The notes below the pieces were generated by a model, which worked only from the letters and a program-made list of their open reading frames with translations, ran no database searches and was not told where the DNA came from. Below are positions 45,720 to 53,791 of a stretch of 64,000 nt of DNA, in pieces; the first letter of the stretch is position 1, and every line of letters starts with the position of its first letter. Origin of the DNA: Roseivirga misakiensis (GTDB lineage: Bacteria; Bacteroidota; Bacteroidia; Cytophagales; Cyclobacteriaceae). Position numbers and translations under genes: made by a program. Location: the NCBI RefSeq assembly GCF_001747105.1, contig NZ_MDGQ01000005.1, forward strand, positions 2,046,001-2,110,000, given 5' to 3'.

Positions 45720-46346
45720 ATGGCGCTTATCCAAAAGTATTTCCCTGAATTAAGCCCAAAACAGTTAGAGCAGTTTTCAAGATTGCCGGAACTTTACGCA
45801 CATTGGAATAATCAAATCAATGTAGTGTCAAGAAAAGACATTGAAAATATAGATGAACGCCACATCCTCCACTCTTTGGCTATTGCCAAAGTTACCTCCT
45901 TTAAAAAAGGTACGACGCTATTAGACGTTGGCACAGGCGGAGGTTTTCCAGGTATTCCTTTAGCGATTCTCTTTCCTGATTGCGAATTCCATCTAATTGA
46001 TTCGATCGGTAAGAAAATCAAAGTTGTAAATGCCATTGCAGAAGCATTAGGCCTAGAAAATGTAAAAGCTGAACATTGTAGAGCCGAAAAGGTCAAAGAA
46101 TCCTATGACTTCGTGATTAGTCGTGCGGTTACTCGACTAGGCAGATTTTATCCTTGGGTGAGAAAGAATTTCAACCAAAGATCAAAGCACAAGGTGAAAA
46201 ATGGCATTCTCTACTTAAAAGGTGGAGATTTGATGGAAGAATTAAGCGAGTCTCGTTTAAAGAAAATAGCCACTTATAAATTAAGTGACTATTTCGAAGA
46301 GGAATTTTTTGAGACCAAGAAGGTCATACATGTTCCTGCTCAATAA
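45720..46346 (+). CDS. rsmG: 16S rRNA (guanine-527-N7)-methyltransferase RsmG
   Basis: A 208-residue cytoplasmic SAM-dependent methyltransferase that forms m7G527 in 16S rRNA; loss gives low-level streptomycin resistance. The SAM-binding motif is LLDVGTGGGFPGIPLAI near residue 65, with HLIDSIGKKIKVV following; RHILHSLAIA near 42 and FVISRAVTRL near 130 are family-typical. It starts 48 bases after the sigma factor gene. Its last 7 bases overlap the end of the convergent membrane gene. Confidence 0.95.
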   Translation: MALIQKYFPELSPKQLEQFSRLPELYAHWNNQINVVSRKDIENIDERHILHSLAIAKVTSFKKGTTLLDVGTGGGFPGIPLAILFPDCEFHLIDSIGKKIKVVNAIAEALGLENVKAEHCRAEKVKESYDFVISRAVTRLGRFYPWVRKNFNQRSKHKVKNGILYLKGGDLMEELSESRLKKIATYKLSDYFEEEFFETKKVIHVPAQ

Positions 46347-46723
46347 TCTAATTCTTCAGGTTTTTTCGCTGTAAAAATCAAAATACAGTAGATACCTAGA
46401 AGTGTTCCGAACGGAAAATTCAATAAGCTTATCACCCCATAAATTAAGCCTGGTATATTAGCCCATTTTTTTTGAGTCAGTAGCCCTACTCCAATAATCA
46501 GTCGAGGAACGAAAAATAGTAGCACTACACCCCACAGAATTGAGCTGATGATATCAAATACCCACAAGATATCTGGATCGAAATCGTCCTCTTTCATGGC
46601 CATATTGAGAATAAAGTCCATGAATTGATCGTAAAAGGCGAACATCAAAAGCCAGAAGGCACTGAATACGATAAAAATTATACCTATTACTTTTTTGTGT
46701 ACGGGGTCGTTGAATTTCATCAC
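46340..46723 (-). CDS. Small membrane protein, unknown
   Basis: A 127-residue protein with about three hydrophobic helices (residues about 11-28, 53-72 and 85-118), a short acidic loop (MKEDDFDPD) and no recognisable domain. It resembles generic Bacteroidota integral membrane proteins of unknown role. It overlaps rsmG tail-to-tail by 7 bases. Upstream on its strand lies the terminator of the convergent-facing permease gene region, so it is likely to have its own weak promoter, which I could not find. Confidence 0.65.
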   Translation of the reverse strand: MMKFNDPVHKKVIGIIFIVFSAFWLLMFAFYDQFMDFILNMAMKEDDFDPDILWVFDIISSILWGVVLLFFVPRLIIGVGLLTQKKWANIPGLIYGVISLLNFPFGTLLGIYCILIFTAKKPEELDY

Positions 46724-46750
46724 TAAAGCGTTATATGTCCCCCAAGATAA

Positions 46751-46778
46751 AAAAAGTCTCTACAAGTAGAGACTTTTT
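46751..46778 (-). terminator. Intrinsic terminator after the MacB-type permease
   Basis: A perfect 12-base-pair stem AAAAAGTCTCTA / TAGAGACTTTTT with a 4-base loop, giving T-runs on both strands. It lies 20 bases past the stop codon of the permease gene at 46798. Confidence 0.85.
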
Positions 46779-46797
46779 GATCAGCAGTATAAACCGC

Positions 46798-48030
46798 TTA
46801 TTCAAATCTTAACGACTCAATTGGGTCGAGGCTTGCTGCTCTTTTCGCTGGAATATAACCAGATACAATCCCCACGATGATACAGATTACCAATCCGACA
46901 GTAATCCAAACCCATGGGATAACGAATGCTCCCCCAAGGAAATTGGCGATAACATTCCCGACTATAATTCCCAAAATCGCTCCAACTATACCTCCCATTT
47001 GGCAGATCACGATGGCTTCTATCAAAAATTGCTGTAGAATTCTTTTAGGAGTAGCCCCTAAAGCTTTACGGACGCCTATCTCTCTAGTTCTTTCAGTCAC
47101 CGTAACCATCATAATGTTCATCAGGCCAATTGCCGCACCAAGAAGTGTAACAGCCCCAATTCCAAAACCAGCCCATCGCATACCATTCGTAATATCATCC
47201 AGCGCCTCAGTCACAGAATCACTTCTTTCCAATTCGAAAGAGTCTTCTTGGCCGATCTCATCGCCTCTTACCTTGCGCATGAACCCAGTAGCTTCACCCA
47301 TGGCGTAATCAATGTTTTCAGGGTTAGCAATCATGGTTGTAATATTAAACCTCATGCTACCTCTCCTATCTAAACGCTTAGCATTCAGCAGTGGAATGAT
47401 AATATTTCTATCTTCTTCGGTGTCACCGCCAAAACCACCTTTTTCCTCCAACACACCAATGATTCGGTAATTGTTACCGTAAAATTTCACTGTTTTATTA
47501 ATTGGATCTTCGTTCTTTTCAAATAATGACTTCACGACTTCTGTACCAAGTATACAGACATAGTTACCGTACTGAATCTCTAAGGAAGAGAAGTTTCGGC
47601 CTTTTTCAATATCAATACCTTTAATAGTAAAGTAGTTCTCATCGCCACCAGTGATGGAGATATTCGGGTTAGTTTTCTTTTTCTCGTATTTGATCTCAGC
47701 CGAACCACTTGCCCTTGTATAAACAGTAGTGGTTGATGGGTAGTCGAAATCCTCTTTAAAGCGCATCGCTTCATCGAAACGGATCGGCTCATAGGCTCTC
47801 GCCTTACGTCCATTTCTGTTACCACGTACGAACTTCGAGTTTACGTCGAAACTATTGGCTCCAAGGTTTGATAAACTGGAGTCTATTTCGCTCTTAATTC
47901 CATCAACAGCTGTCAGCATACCAACAAGTGATGTAATACCAATGGCAATAATTAGCCCGGTAAGCACCGTTCTTAAGACGTTACCTTTTATTGAATTTAT
48001 ACCTTCGCTAATATTCTGTCCTAAATTCAT
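46798..48030 (-). CDS. MacB/FtsX-type ABC transporter permease
   Basis: A 410-residue inner-membrane protein. A helix at residues about 20-42, a periplasmic MacB-type core domain (about 45-285, with NITGG-like strands and GTEVVKSLF) and three C-terminal helices match the MacB_PCD plus FtsX layout; TERTREIGVRKALGATPKRIL is the coupling segment that contacts the ATPase. These permeases form mechanotransmission exporters with an ATPase and TolC-like partners, but neither is adjacent, so the ATPase must be elsewhere. A perfect -7 motif lies 4 bases before its ATG. Confidence 0.92.
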   Translation of the reverse strand: MNLGQNISEGINSIKGNVLRTVLTGLIIAIGITSLVGMLTAVDGIKSEIDSSLSNLGANSFDVNSKFVRGNRNGRKARAYEPIRFDEAMRFKEDFDYPSTTTVYTRASGSAEIKYEKKKTNPNISITGGDENYFTIKGIDIEKGRNFSSLEIQYGNYVCILGTEVVKSLFEKNEDPINKTVKFYGNNYRIIGVLEEKGGFGGDTEEDRNIIIPLLNAKRLDRRGSMRFNITTMIANPENIDYAMGEATGFMRKVRGDEIGQEDSFELERSDSVTEALDDITNGMRWAGFGIGAVTLLGAAIGLMNIMMVTVTERTREIGVRKALGATPKRILQQFLIEAIVICQMGGIVGAILGIIVGNVIANFLGGAFVIPWVWITVGLVICIIVGIVSGYIPAKRAASLDPIESLRFE

Positions 48031-48034
48031 TGAT

Positions 48035-48042
48035 CAAAGTTA
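48035..48042 (-). promoter_or_regulatory. -7 promoter motif for the MacB-type permease, leaderless
   Basis: The minus strand reads TAACTTTG, an exact TAnnTTTG match, 4 bases before the ATG at 48030. This predicts transcription starting at the start codon. Confidence 0.58.
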
Positions 48043-48144
48043 GTTTTTGCTTGTTACAAATGTATCAGACCGTTGGTCAGACTTTAATAACAAATATGTA
48101 AATTAAACGATTCCACACTTAAACGGTTCAAAACCCTGTTCGTC

Positions 48145-49413
48145 ATGAAAAGAATTCTCGTACTTCTTGTTTTAACCACTATCGGGCTGCAAGGTTACGC
48201 AAATAAAATTCTCGTCCCTATGGATGAGAATCAATCCAATCACTTGAAAGCATACGGTGTAGCTTACTGGGTTTTAAATCAAGACGAACCAATTGACTGG
48301 ATGTTAAATTATAGAGGTGGAAGTTTTTTATTACCTGGCAGAACGGGTATTGAAAATGAATTAATCATACGTGGAGTATCCTACGAAATGATCTCTGATG
48401 CAGACGCTGCACGCTTCTCAAAAGAGCTTTCATCGCCGTCGACTAACATGGACATGATGCGGTTAGAGAAGGTACCGAAAATAGCTGTTTACTCGCCAAA
48501 AAGTAAGATGCCTTGGGATGACGCCGTAACGCTCGCTTTGACCTATGCCGAAATCCCTTATGATGTAGTCTACGATGATGAGCTCATTGCCGATGAACTA
48601 TCTACCTACGACTGGCTCCATCTTCATCACGAAGATTTTACAGGCCAATACGGAAAGTTTTATGCGACTTTTAGAAACTATAGTTGGTATATAAAGCAAC
48701 AAAAAGATTACGAAGCCATGGCGAGCAAACATGGTTTCAAGAAAGTATCTCAACTGAAATTAGCCATTGCCAAGAAGATTCAGACTTTCGTGGCGGGTGG
48801 CGGTTTTCTATTTGCCATGTGTTCCGCTACAGATAGTTTTGATATTGCGCTGGCTGCCGATGGCGCTGATTTTATAGAAGGCATGTTTGATGGTGATCCT
48901 GCTGACCCTTCTGCCGAGAGTAAATTCGATTTTTCAAAAACACTGGCTTTCGAAAACTTCAGGCTAAGAAAAGACCCGATGGAATACGAATTCTCTGATA
49001 TCGACAATACTGAATCTAGAAGGCAAAGGGCACTAAACGAAGGCAACGACTACTTTAAACTGTTTCAGTTTTCAGCGAAATGGGATCCAATCCCGACCAT
49101 GTTAACGCAAAACCATATCAATTTGGTCAAAGGATTTTATGGTCAAACAACCTCCTTTAAAAAGCGCGTGGTTAAGCCAGATGTGGTTGTAATGGGTGAA
49201 ACGCTTTCGGCTAATGAGGCCAAGTACATACACGGAGTTTTTGGTAAGGGGTTTTGGACCTTTTATGGAGGTCACGATCCGGAAGATTACCAACATAGAG
49301 TGGGTGAAGAACCAACTGATTTGAACCTCTTTCCCAACTCGCCAGGCTATAGGTTAATTTTGAACAACATTCTCTTTCCAGCAGCAAAGAAGAAAAAACG
49401 TAAGACGGAGTAA
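48145..49413 (+). CDS. Secreted amidotransferase-fold-like protein, function unknown
   Basis: A 422-residue exported protein with signal peptide residues 1-20 (GLQGYAN). Residues about 105-400 read like a class I glutamine-amidotransferase or ThuA-like alpha/beta fold: VPKIAVYSPKSKMPWDD at its start, a flat YDVVYDDEL strand, TYDWLHLHHEDFTG, then VAGGGFLFAMCSATDSF, where the Cys after a GGG turn sits where an amidotransferase nucleophile elbow would be, and later FWTFYGGHDPEDYQ with a His. The protein is annotated inconsistently in this phylum and I do not assert an enzyme activity. The C-terminus is lysine-rich (KKKKRK). It stands alone with a gap on both sides. Confidence 0.7.
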   Translation: MKRILVLLVLTTIGLQGYANKILVPMDENQSNHLKAYGVAYWVLNQDEPIDWMLNYRGGSFLLPGRTGIENELIIRGVSYEMISDADAARFSKELSSPSTNMDMMRLEKVPKIAVYSPKSKMPWDDAVTLALTYAEIPYDVVYDDELIADELSTYDWLHLHHEDFTGQYGKFYATFRNYSWYIKQQKDYEAMASKHGFKKVSQLKLAIAKKIQTFVAGGGFLFAMCSATDSFDIALAADGADFIEGMFDGDPADPSAESKFDFSKTLAFENFRLRKDPMEYEFSDIDNTESRRQRALNEGNDYFKLFQFSAKWDPIPTMLTQNHINLVKGFYGQTTSFKKRVVKPDVVVMGETLSANEAKYIHGVFGKGFWTFYGGHDPEDYQHRVGEEPTDLNLFPNSPGYRLILNNILFPAAKKKKRKTE

Positions 49414-49494
49414 AGCCATAAGGCTTTCTAATACTACTATAGATTGAATTCTTTATTGGTAAGTCAACTTTTATGTATAACCTGCGGTGACACC

Positions 49495-49512
49495 TACTCA
49501 ATAAAGTGATAC
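49495..49512. repeat. Imperfect direct repeat, copy 1
   Basis: TACTCAATAAAGTGATAC, preceded by GTGACACC at 49487. A near-identical copy lies 125 bases downstream at 49620-49638, just before a lipoprotein start. Confidence 0.5.
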
Positions 49513-49565
49513 ATAAAATACTTCTTCCTATTCGACAACAAATTGACTCTTTCCAGTTGTCAAGC

Positions 49566-49643
49566 ATGAAGAAGCTTTTTCAATTGATAATGAGACCTAT
49601 AAAACTGATAAAAAACACATACTCAATTAAAGTGACACCATGA
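49566..49643 (+). CDS. Possible 25-residue leader ORF before a lipoprotein
   Basis: An ATG AAG AAG start opens a 25-codon frame (MKKLFQLIMRPIKLIKNTYS, then five more residues) that is basic and amphipathic. Its TGA stop overlaps the ATG of the lipoprotein gene as ATGA, the classical coupling arrangement. A short ORF can occur by chance, but the exact overlap makes a coupled leader peptide possible. No ribosome site is obvious. Confidence 0.3.
   Translation: MKKLFQLIMRPIKLIKNTYSIKVTP
49620..49638. repeat. Imperfect direct repeat, copy 2
   Basis: TACTCAATTAAAGTGACAC matches copy 1 at 49495 with one inserted T and one change, and ends 1 base before the lipoprotein ATG. Its GTGACACC tail also occurs in front of copy 1. 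It could be a tandem regulatory site or the trace of a local duplication. Confidence 0.5.
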
Positions 49644-50224
49644 ATCTAAAATCCACTTCTACTGCCTACCAAGCTTGTTCATTTGTTCTCATATCTCTTT
49701 TACTTATGTCCTGCCCTAGTGATAATTCAGAAAACGTTCCAGAGCCCGATCCGGAGCCTGCCACAAACCAATTGGTTTGGGACGGGACATTATACGACCT
49801 TAGTACTGGGTTATATTCAGATTTTGGTGCCTTAAACACAGGTTATGATGTCCAAATCGTTCTAACAGATGCTACTTTAGAGAGAATTGATGATGGTTTC
49901 CAAGCCGACGAGAACGGAATTGGTCATTTAATTGGTTTCGACTTATCGTCGAGTGATGCTGAGGAATTAATTCTTGGTGAATACACAATATCGAGCACCC
50001 CTATTACAGGTCAATCGACCTTTTCGGCAGATTGGTTGGTAGATCAGGACGGGAATCGTCTGGTTGAAGACTCTGAAGATTTAGATGTTTCTGCGACAAG
50101 CGGCACAATCACCCTCTCTGGTTCTGGTACGAACCTGAACATCACATTTGATTTACAATTTGGTCAAAAAACACTTAAAGGGAATTTCAATCGAGCTTTC
50201 ACATACAACGATCAAAGAGATTGA
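49640..50224 (+). CDS. Lipoprotein of unknown function
   Basis: A 194-residue lipoprotein: the signal has hydrophobic SFVLISLLLMSC with lipobox LLMSC and Cys near residue 30, after a longer polar N-terminus than usual. A Pro/Glu-rich spacer (EPDPEPATN) leads to a beta-rich domain of about 140 residues (VWDGTLYDLSTGLYSDFGA, HLIGFDLSSSDAEELILGEY, SGTITLSGSGTNLNITFDL), which looks like a secreted beta-sandwich. It is acidic and I do not recognise the family. It is preceded by a direct repeat and a coupled 25-codon ORF, and ends 8 bases before the convergent miaE. Confidence 0.75.
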   Translation: MNLKSTSTAYQACSFVLISLLLMSCPSDNSENVPEPDPEPATNQLVWDGTLYDLSTGLYSDFGALNTGYDVQIVLTDATLERIDDGFQADENGIGHLIGFDLSSSDAEELILGEYTISSTPITGQSTFSADWLVDQDGNRLVEDSEDLDVSATSGTITLSGSGTNLNITFDLQFGQKTLKGNFNRAFTYNDQRD

Positions 50225-50232
50225 ACCAATTA

Positions 50233-50838
50233 CTAGTGCATTCTATCACCTCGAACATCTAAAGATTGGATGATCTTGGCTTCTTCATGTAAGAACTCTT
50301 TCCAGCGGTTTTGAACATATTCTTCAGGCATATATGTCTTGGCCAGACTAATAAAGTTCTTGTAGTGGCCTGCTTCTGAGACCATTAGCTCATAGTAGAA
50401 CTTTTGAAGTTCCTCATCTTTGACTCCTTTGTGCAGAATCTTAAAACGTTCGCAGCTCCTAGCTTCTATTAGAGCGTTAAGCAATAGTTTTTCTACTAGC
50501 TGCGCCTCTCTACTCCCACCCTTTTTCAGGATCCCTTGTATAGCCAATACATATTCGTCTTTCCTCATTTTTCCTAACGAAAAACCACGCTTTCTTAAGT
50601 GGGTTACAACTCGCTCAAAATGACTCCATTCCTCTGCCACTACCTCAGTCATCATACTCACTAGCTCCTCTTTTTCAGGAAATTGTACAATCAATGAAAT
50701 GCAAGAAGTAGCCGCTTTTTGTTCACAATAAGCATGATCTACAAGGATATCCTCAATGTTCATGTTGGCTACATCTACCCACCTAGGATCAGTTGGAAGC
50801 TGTAATCCGAGCACATTATTATCAAAATTGGTTTTCAT
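50233..50838 (-). CDS. miaE: tRNA-(ms2io6A)-hydroxylase MiaE
   Basis: A 201-residue di-iron monooxygenase of ferritin-like four-helix fold, which hydroxylates the isopentenyl group of ms2i6A37 in tRNAs that read codons starting with U, using oxygen. The iron ligands are visible as Glu and ExxH motifs: HAYCEQKAATSC, VAEEWSHFERV, ALIEARSCERF and SEAGHYKNF. Length is that of the short MiaE group. Needing oxygen, it points to an aerobic lifestyle. It is monocistronic; its N-terminus (MKTNFDNNVLGLQLPTDPRW) agrees with the family. Confidence 0.93.
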   Translation of the reverse strand: MKTNFDNNVLGLQLPTDPRWVDVANMNIEDILVDHAYCEQKAATSCISLIVQFPEKEELVSMMTEVVAEEWSHFERVVTHLRKRGFSLGKMRKDEYVLAIQGILKKGGSREAQLVEKLLLNALIEARSCERFKILHKGVKDEELQKFYYELMVSEAGHYKNFISLAKTYMPEEYVQNRWKEFLHEEAKIIQSLDVRGDRMH

Positions 50839-50900
50839 AACTTAGTATAGACAAGAGCAAGAAATTTGAGCATTTAAATAATATTTCCCAAAGAGAACAA

Positions 50901-50908
50901 TACCTTTG
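50901..50908 (+). promoter_or_regulatory. -7 promoter motif for the DUF3078 gene
   Basis: TACCTTTG matches TAnnTTTG exactly and lies 54 bases before the ATG at 50963. Confidence 0.55.
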
Positions 50909-50962
50909 AAGTTCATTATTAGAAAATCAATTGATCATTTTTTTGAAAGGTTCAATATCATT

Positions 50963-51862
50963 ATGAAAAAACAACTACTAACACTACTCTTAATTTTCAG
51001 TGCTTTTGCTCTTCAAGCGCAAGATGCTGATTCTGTCACAATTAAAAAATCTGGTACGTGGGGTGTAAACTTCGCCAACGTAGGTCTATCCAATTGGGCC
51101 GGTGGAGGTGAGAGCTCACTAGCGATCGGAACGGTCTTTAACACTTCTATCGAAAGAATTAAAGGTGGTTCATCGTGGAAAAATCAATTCGACTTTGCAC
51201 TTGGTGGTGCTAAAGTCGGCGAACAAGATTTTAGAAAAACCGATGATGCAATTATCTTGCTTTCACAATACAGTCAACAGATAAAATCAGACTTGTCTTG
51301 GAGTTTGACTGGAATCCTTAGAACTCAGCTTTTAGATGGTAATACTTTTGCTGCCGACCCAATCAATATCGGAGAAGAAATTGCGACTAAAATATCGACG
51401 TTCATGGCACCTGGTTATCTTTCACTCAACTTAGGTATTGACAAAAAAGTCGGTGAGCACTTAAACATCTCATTTGCTCCTGCAGCGGGTAAATTCACCT
51501 TCGTATTAGATGACGAACTTTCAGACGCTGGAGCATATGGAGTTGATCCGGGCGATAAAATCAGAGCAGAGTTTGGTACTAACTTCTTGGCTGTATTAGA
51601 CCTTCCGATTATGGAAAACATATCTTTCAAGAGTACACTAAACTTCTTTACAGCTTATGACACTTTCGGTAATGTAGATACCAACTGGGAGACTTTACTT
51701 GTCATGAAAGTGAATAAGTGGTTCAACGCCACCTTCGGTACGCAGCTTATTTACGACGATGATATATTAATTGCACAGGACAATGGGAACTTCGAGCGTA
51801 AAATTCAATTCAAACACGTATTGAATTTCGGTGCCAACTTTGCGTTGTTTAGCTCAAATTAA
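50963..51862 (+). CDS. DUF3078 outer-membrane-associated protein
   Basis: The ATG at 50963 gives 299 residues beginning with a clean signal peptide (LLTLLLIFSAFALQAQ); a TTG at 50906 lies inside the promoter motif and is rejected. The mature protein matches DUF3078, a Bacteroidota family with a predicted beta-barrel: WGVNFANVGLSNWAGGG, SSWKNQFDFALGGAKVG, FFTAYDTFGNVDTNWE and a C-terminus of alternating strands (HVLNFGANFALFSSN). Function is unknown; an outer-membrane role is inferred. Its stop shares the palindrome TTAA with the stop of the convergent porin-like gene. Confidence 0.85.
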   Translation: MKKQLLTLLLIFSAFALQAQDADSVTIKKSGTWGVNFANVGLSNWAGGGESSLAIGTVFNTSIERIKGGSSWKNQFDFALGGAKVGEQDFRKTDDAIILLSQYSQQIKSDLSWSLTGILRTQLLDGNTFAADPINIGEEIATKISTFMAPGYLSLNLGIDKKVGEHLNISFAPAAGKFTFVLDDELSDAGAYGVDPGDKIRAEFGTNFLAVLDLPIMENISFKSTLNFFTAYDTFGNVDTNWETLLVMKVNKWFNATFGTQLIYDDDILIAQDNGNFERKIQFKHVLNFGANFALFSSN

Positions 51863-53781
51863 TCAAAGAAAGACCACCTCACACCAATATCCAGAGTTTG
51901 GCGATTGCCGGTAAAAAAAGGCGTTATGAAATAACCCTGATAGCCGAACAATCCCAAACTCTGGTTTAGGTGGTTTGATCGGGCAAAAATCATTACGGTC
52001 TGAACTTTAAAGTTCAAAAAGATATCCAGCTTAGCGAATCCGTCGTTTTCAAAGTCGTTTTGAAGGTGAAACTGCTGAATCGTTGGATCGTATCCCAATC
52101 CAAAATAACTACTTCTCATGTGGAGATCTACTCCACCATGAAACATCATCTTACCTCCGAAAAGCATGTTTCTATACGCCAATTGGGATTGGGAAATAAA
52201 CTCAGGAATTCTAAAAGTATTGGCAGCATCGCCAGATACTGTGTTGTAATAAAAAGTATTCTTCCAAAGCCATTTTTTTGATATCTGCCAGTCCAACTCA
52301 AAACCAGGGGATAATAGTACTAAATCATTTGAATTCTGGGCAGCGACACGGTCTTCGTTGAAATAGGTATAGTTTGCAATTCTGTTGAATCGTAAAGAAG
52401 GCCTAAACCTAAACTTTCCAAAATCAAGTTTGATTTCTCCCCTTATATTATCAGATATCTGATTGTCAAAGCTATTGTTCCATTGTCTTTGTTGCCCATT
52501 AAACTGGCTTACCAAAAACGATGGGCGGTTACTGATTCTACTGTAGGTAGCATCAAAAATATCACTTGTAAACTTCCCTTCAGCAAAATACCCTCCACCA
52601 AATAAGAATTCTCCAGAAGCAGTTAAAAATATTTTTGGAGTGATTTGCTGGCGGAGTGTTCCCCCTATGTAATGCTCCGTTTCAGTTCGTTTCGTATCCG
52701 CCAGAAATTCGTCAAAAGAGAGCAATCTATTTCTATAAAACGCAGTGTAAGAGAACTTTTTCGTTCTTCCCTTTAAGCCAAATTCATTTACAAATTCTCT
52801 AAAAGTATTACGCTGGGCGATCGTATCGGTGGTTTGACCATCAACTTCATTATAAATCAATGAATCTGAATCAGTTCGATCATAAATATCATAATACCGC
52901 GTGATCTGCTCTTGAAAATCTAGTGAATGATAGACCTGAAAGATAGAATCTAGGTCGTATTGCTGATAAATATGGAATCCACCTCTCCGATCGGAGCTCA
53001 TCGCATCTTCTAATATGACGTTAGCGTCCTGATATCCGAAGAAAGTCGTATCCGGGTTATTTTCCAGATTAGGGTCAATGATACCTCCCTGCTCATCTAC
53101 CTCGTGATTAAACTGGGTCAGGTTGAAGAGTAATAAGTACTTGGGTAATTTTTTAGGACGCAAAAACCCGAAAATATTGTAATCATTACTCTTTACTTGA
53201 TTGTCTCCCCTTGTCAGAAAAGCGAGCTGTTTATCCGATCGAATGCTATTAAAGTTAAACCCGATATTGAAATGTACGGTATCATTCAGGGCAAATGTGA
53301 CATTGGTTCTTGCCCTACCTCCTCCACCAAAAGCAGCGGAAACATCGGTAAAAGGAGACCGTGTATCGTAGTATTTGATTTGCTCGGGGGATGTATAAAA
53401 TTGGTTATAAACATTATAACCCGATGTTCTTCCGATATTCTTAGAAGGTTCAAAAAACAGCGATCTATGCGCTGTACCCATATTCCCTAGGTTCTGTATG
53501 AGGTGGCCTCCCTTTGACAAATCCGTAAAATGATGCAAGTCATCAGGGATAGTGTCAGGGTTAGTAAATACTATGTTGTTGAACTTAAAATTTTCTTCGT
53601 ATGTAAAACGGGTTGTTTTGGCACTATAACTCCCTTTTTTCACCTGCGCTTCTTCCCTAGCCCTACTTCTAGCCGCTAACAAAGAGTCACTTTCTGAATT
53701 TCTCAGACCGCTTTGTGCTAAAGTCACTTGGGTAAGCCCAGAAAGAAGAATGAAAATCAAGAAAAAGTTACGCACGCTCAA
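51859..53781 (-). CDS. Putative Bacteroidota porin (PF14121-type)
   Basis: A 640-residue outer-membrane beta-barrel protein with a signal peptide (GLTQVTLAQ, residues 1-22). A basic, Arg-rich N-terminal mature segment (SLLAARSRAREEAQVKK) precedes a barrel with many alternating strands (TNVTFALNDTVHFNIGFNFN, LFNLTQFNHEVDEQGG, KLDFGKFRFRPSLRFN), ending with Trp-Ser-Phe-Phe-Asp. It matches the family called putative porin in this phylum. Substrate unknown. It starts 10 bases after lpxK on the same strand and is likely co-transcribed with it. Confidence 0.85.
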   Translation of the reverse strand: MSVRNFFLIFILLSGLTQVTLAQSGLRNSESDSLLAARSRAREEAQVKKGSYSAKTTRFTYEENFKFNNIVFTNPDTIPDDLHHFTDLSKGGHLIQNLGNMGTAHRSLFFEPSKNIGRTSGYNVYNQFYTSPEQIKYYDTRSPFTDVSAAFGGGGRARTNVTFALNDTVHFNIGFNFNSIRSDKQLAFLTRGDNQVKSNDYNIFGFLRPKKLPKYLLLFNLTQFNHEVDEQGGIIDPNLENNPDTTFFGYQDANVILEDAMSSDRRGGFHIYQQYDLDSIFQVYHSLDFQEQITRYYDIYDRTDSDSLIYNEVDGQTTDTIAQRNTFREFVNEFGLKGRTKKFSYTAFYRNRLLSFDEFLADTKRTETEHYIGGTLRQQITPKIFLTASGEFLFGGGYFAEGKFTSDIFDATYSRISNRPSFLVSQFNGQQRQWNNSFDNQISDNIRGEIKLDFGKFRFRPSLRFNRIANYTYFNEDRVAAQNSNDLVLLSPGFELDWQISKKWLWKNTFYYNTVSGDAANTFRIPEFISQSQLAYRNMLFGGKMMFHGGVDLHMRSSYFGLGYDPTIQQFHLQNDFENDGFAKLDIFLNFKVQTVMIFARSNHLNQSLGLFGYQGYFITPFFTGNRQTLDIGVRWSFFD

Positions 53782-53791
53782 AATTACAAAT

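Noticed and set aside
49211-49567. A 118-codon minus-strand frame before the lipoprotein
   Set aside because: Most of it is antisense to the secreted amidotransferase-like gene; no signal, motif or promoter supports it.
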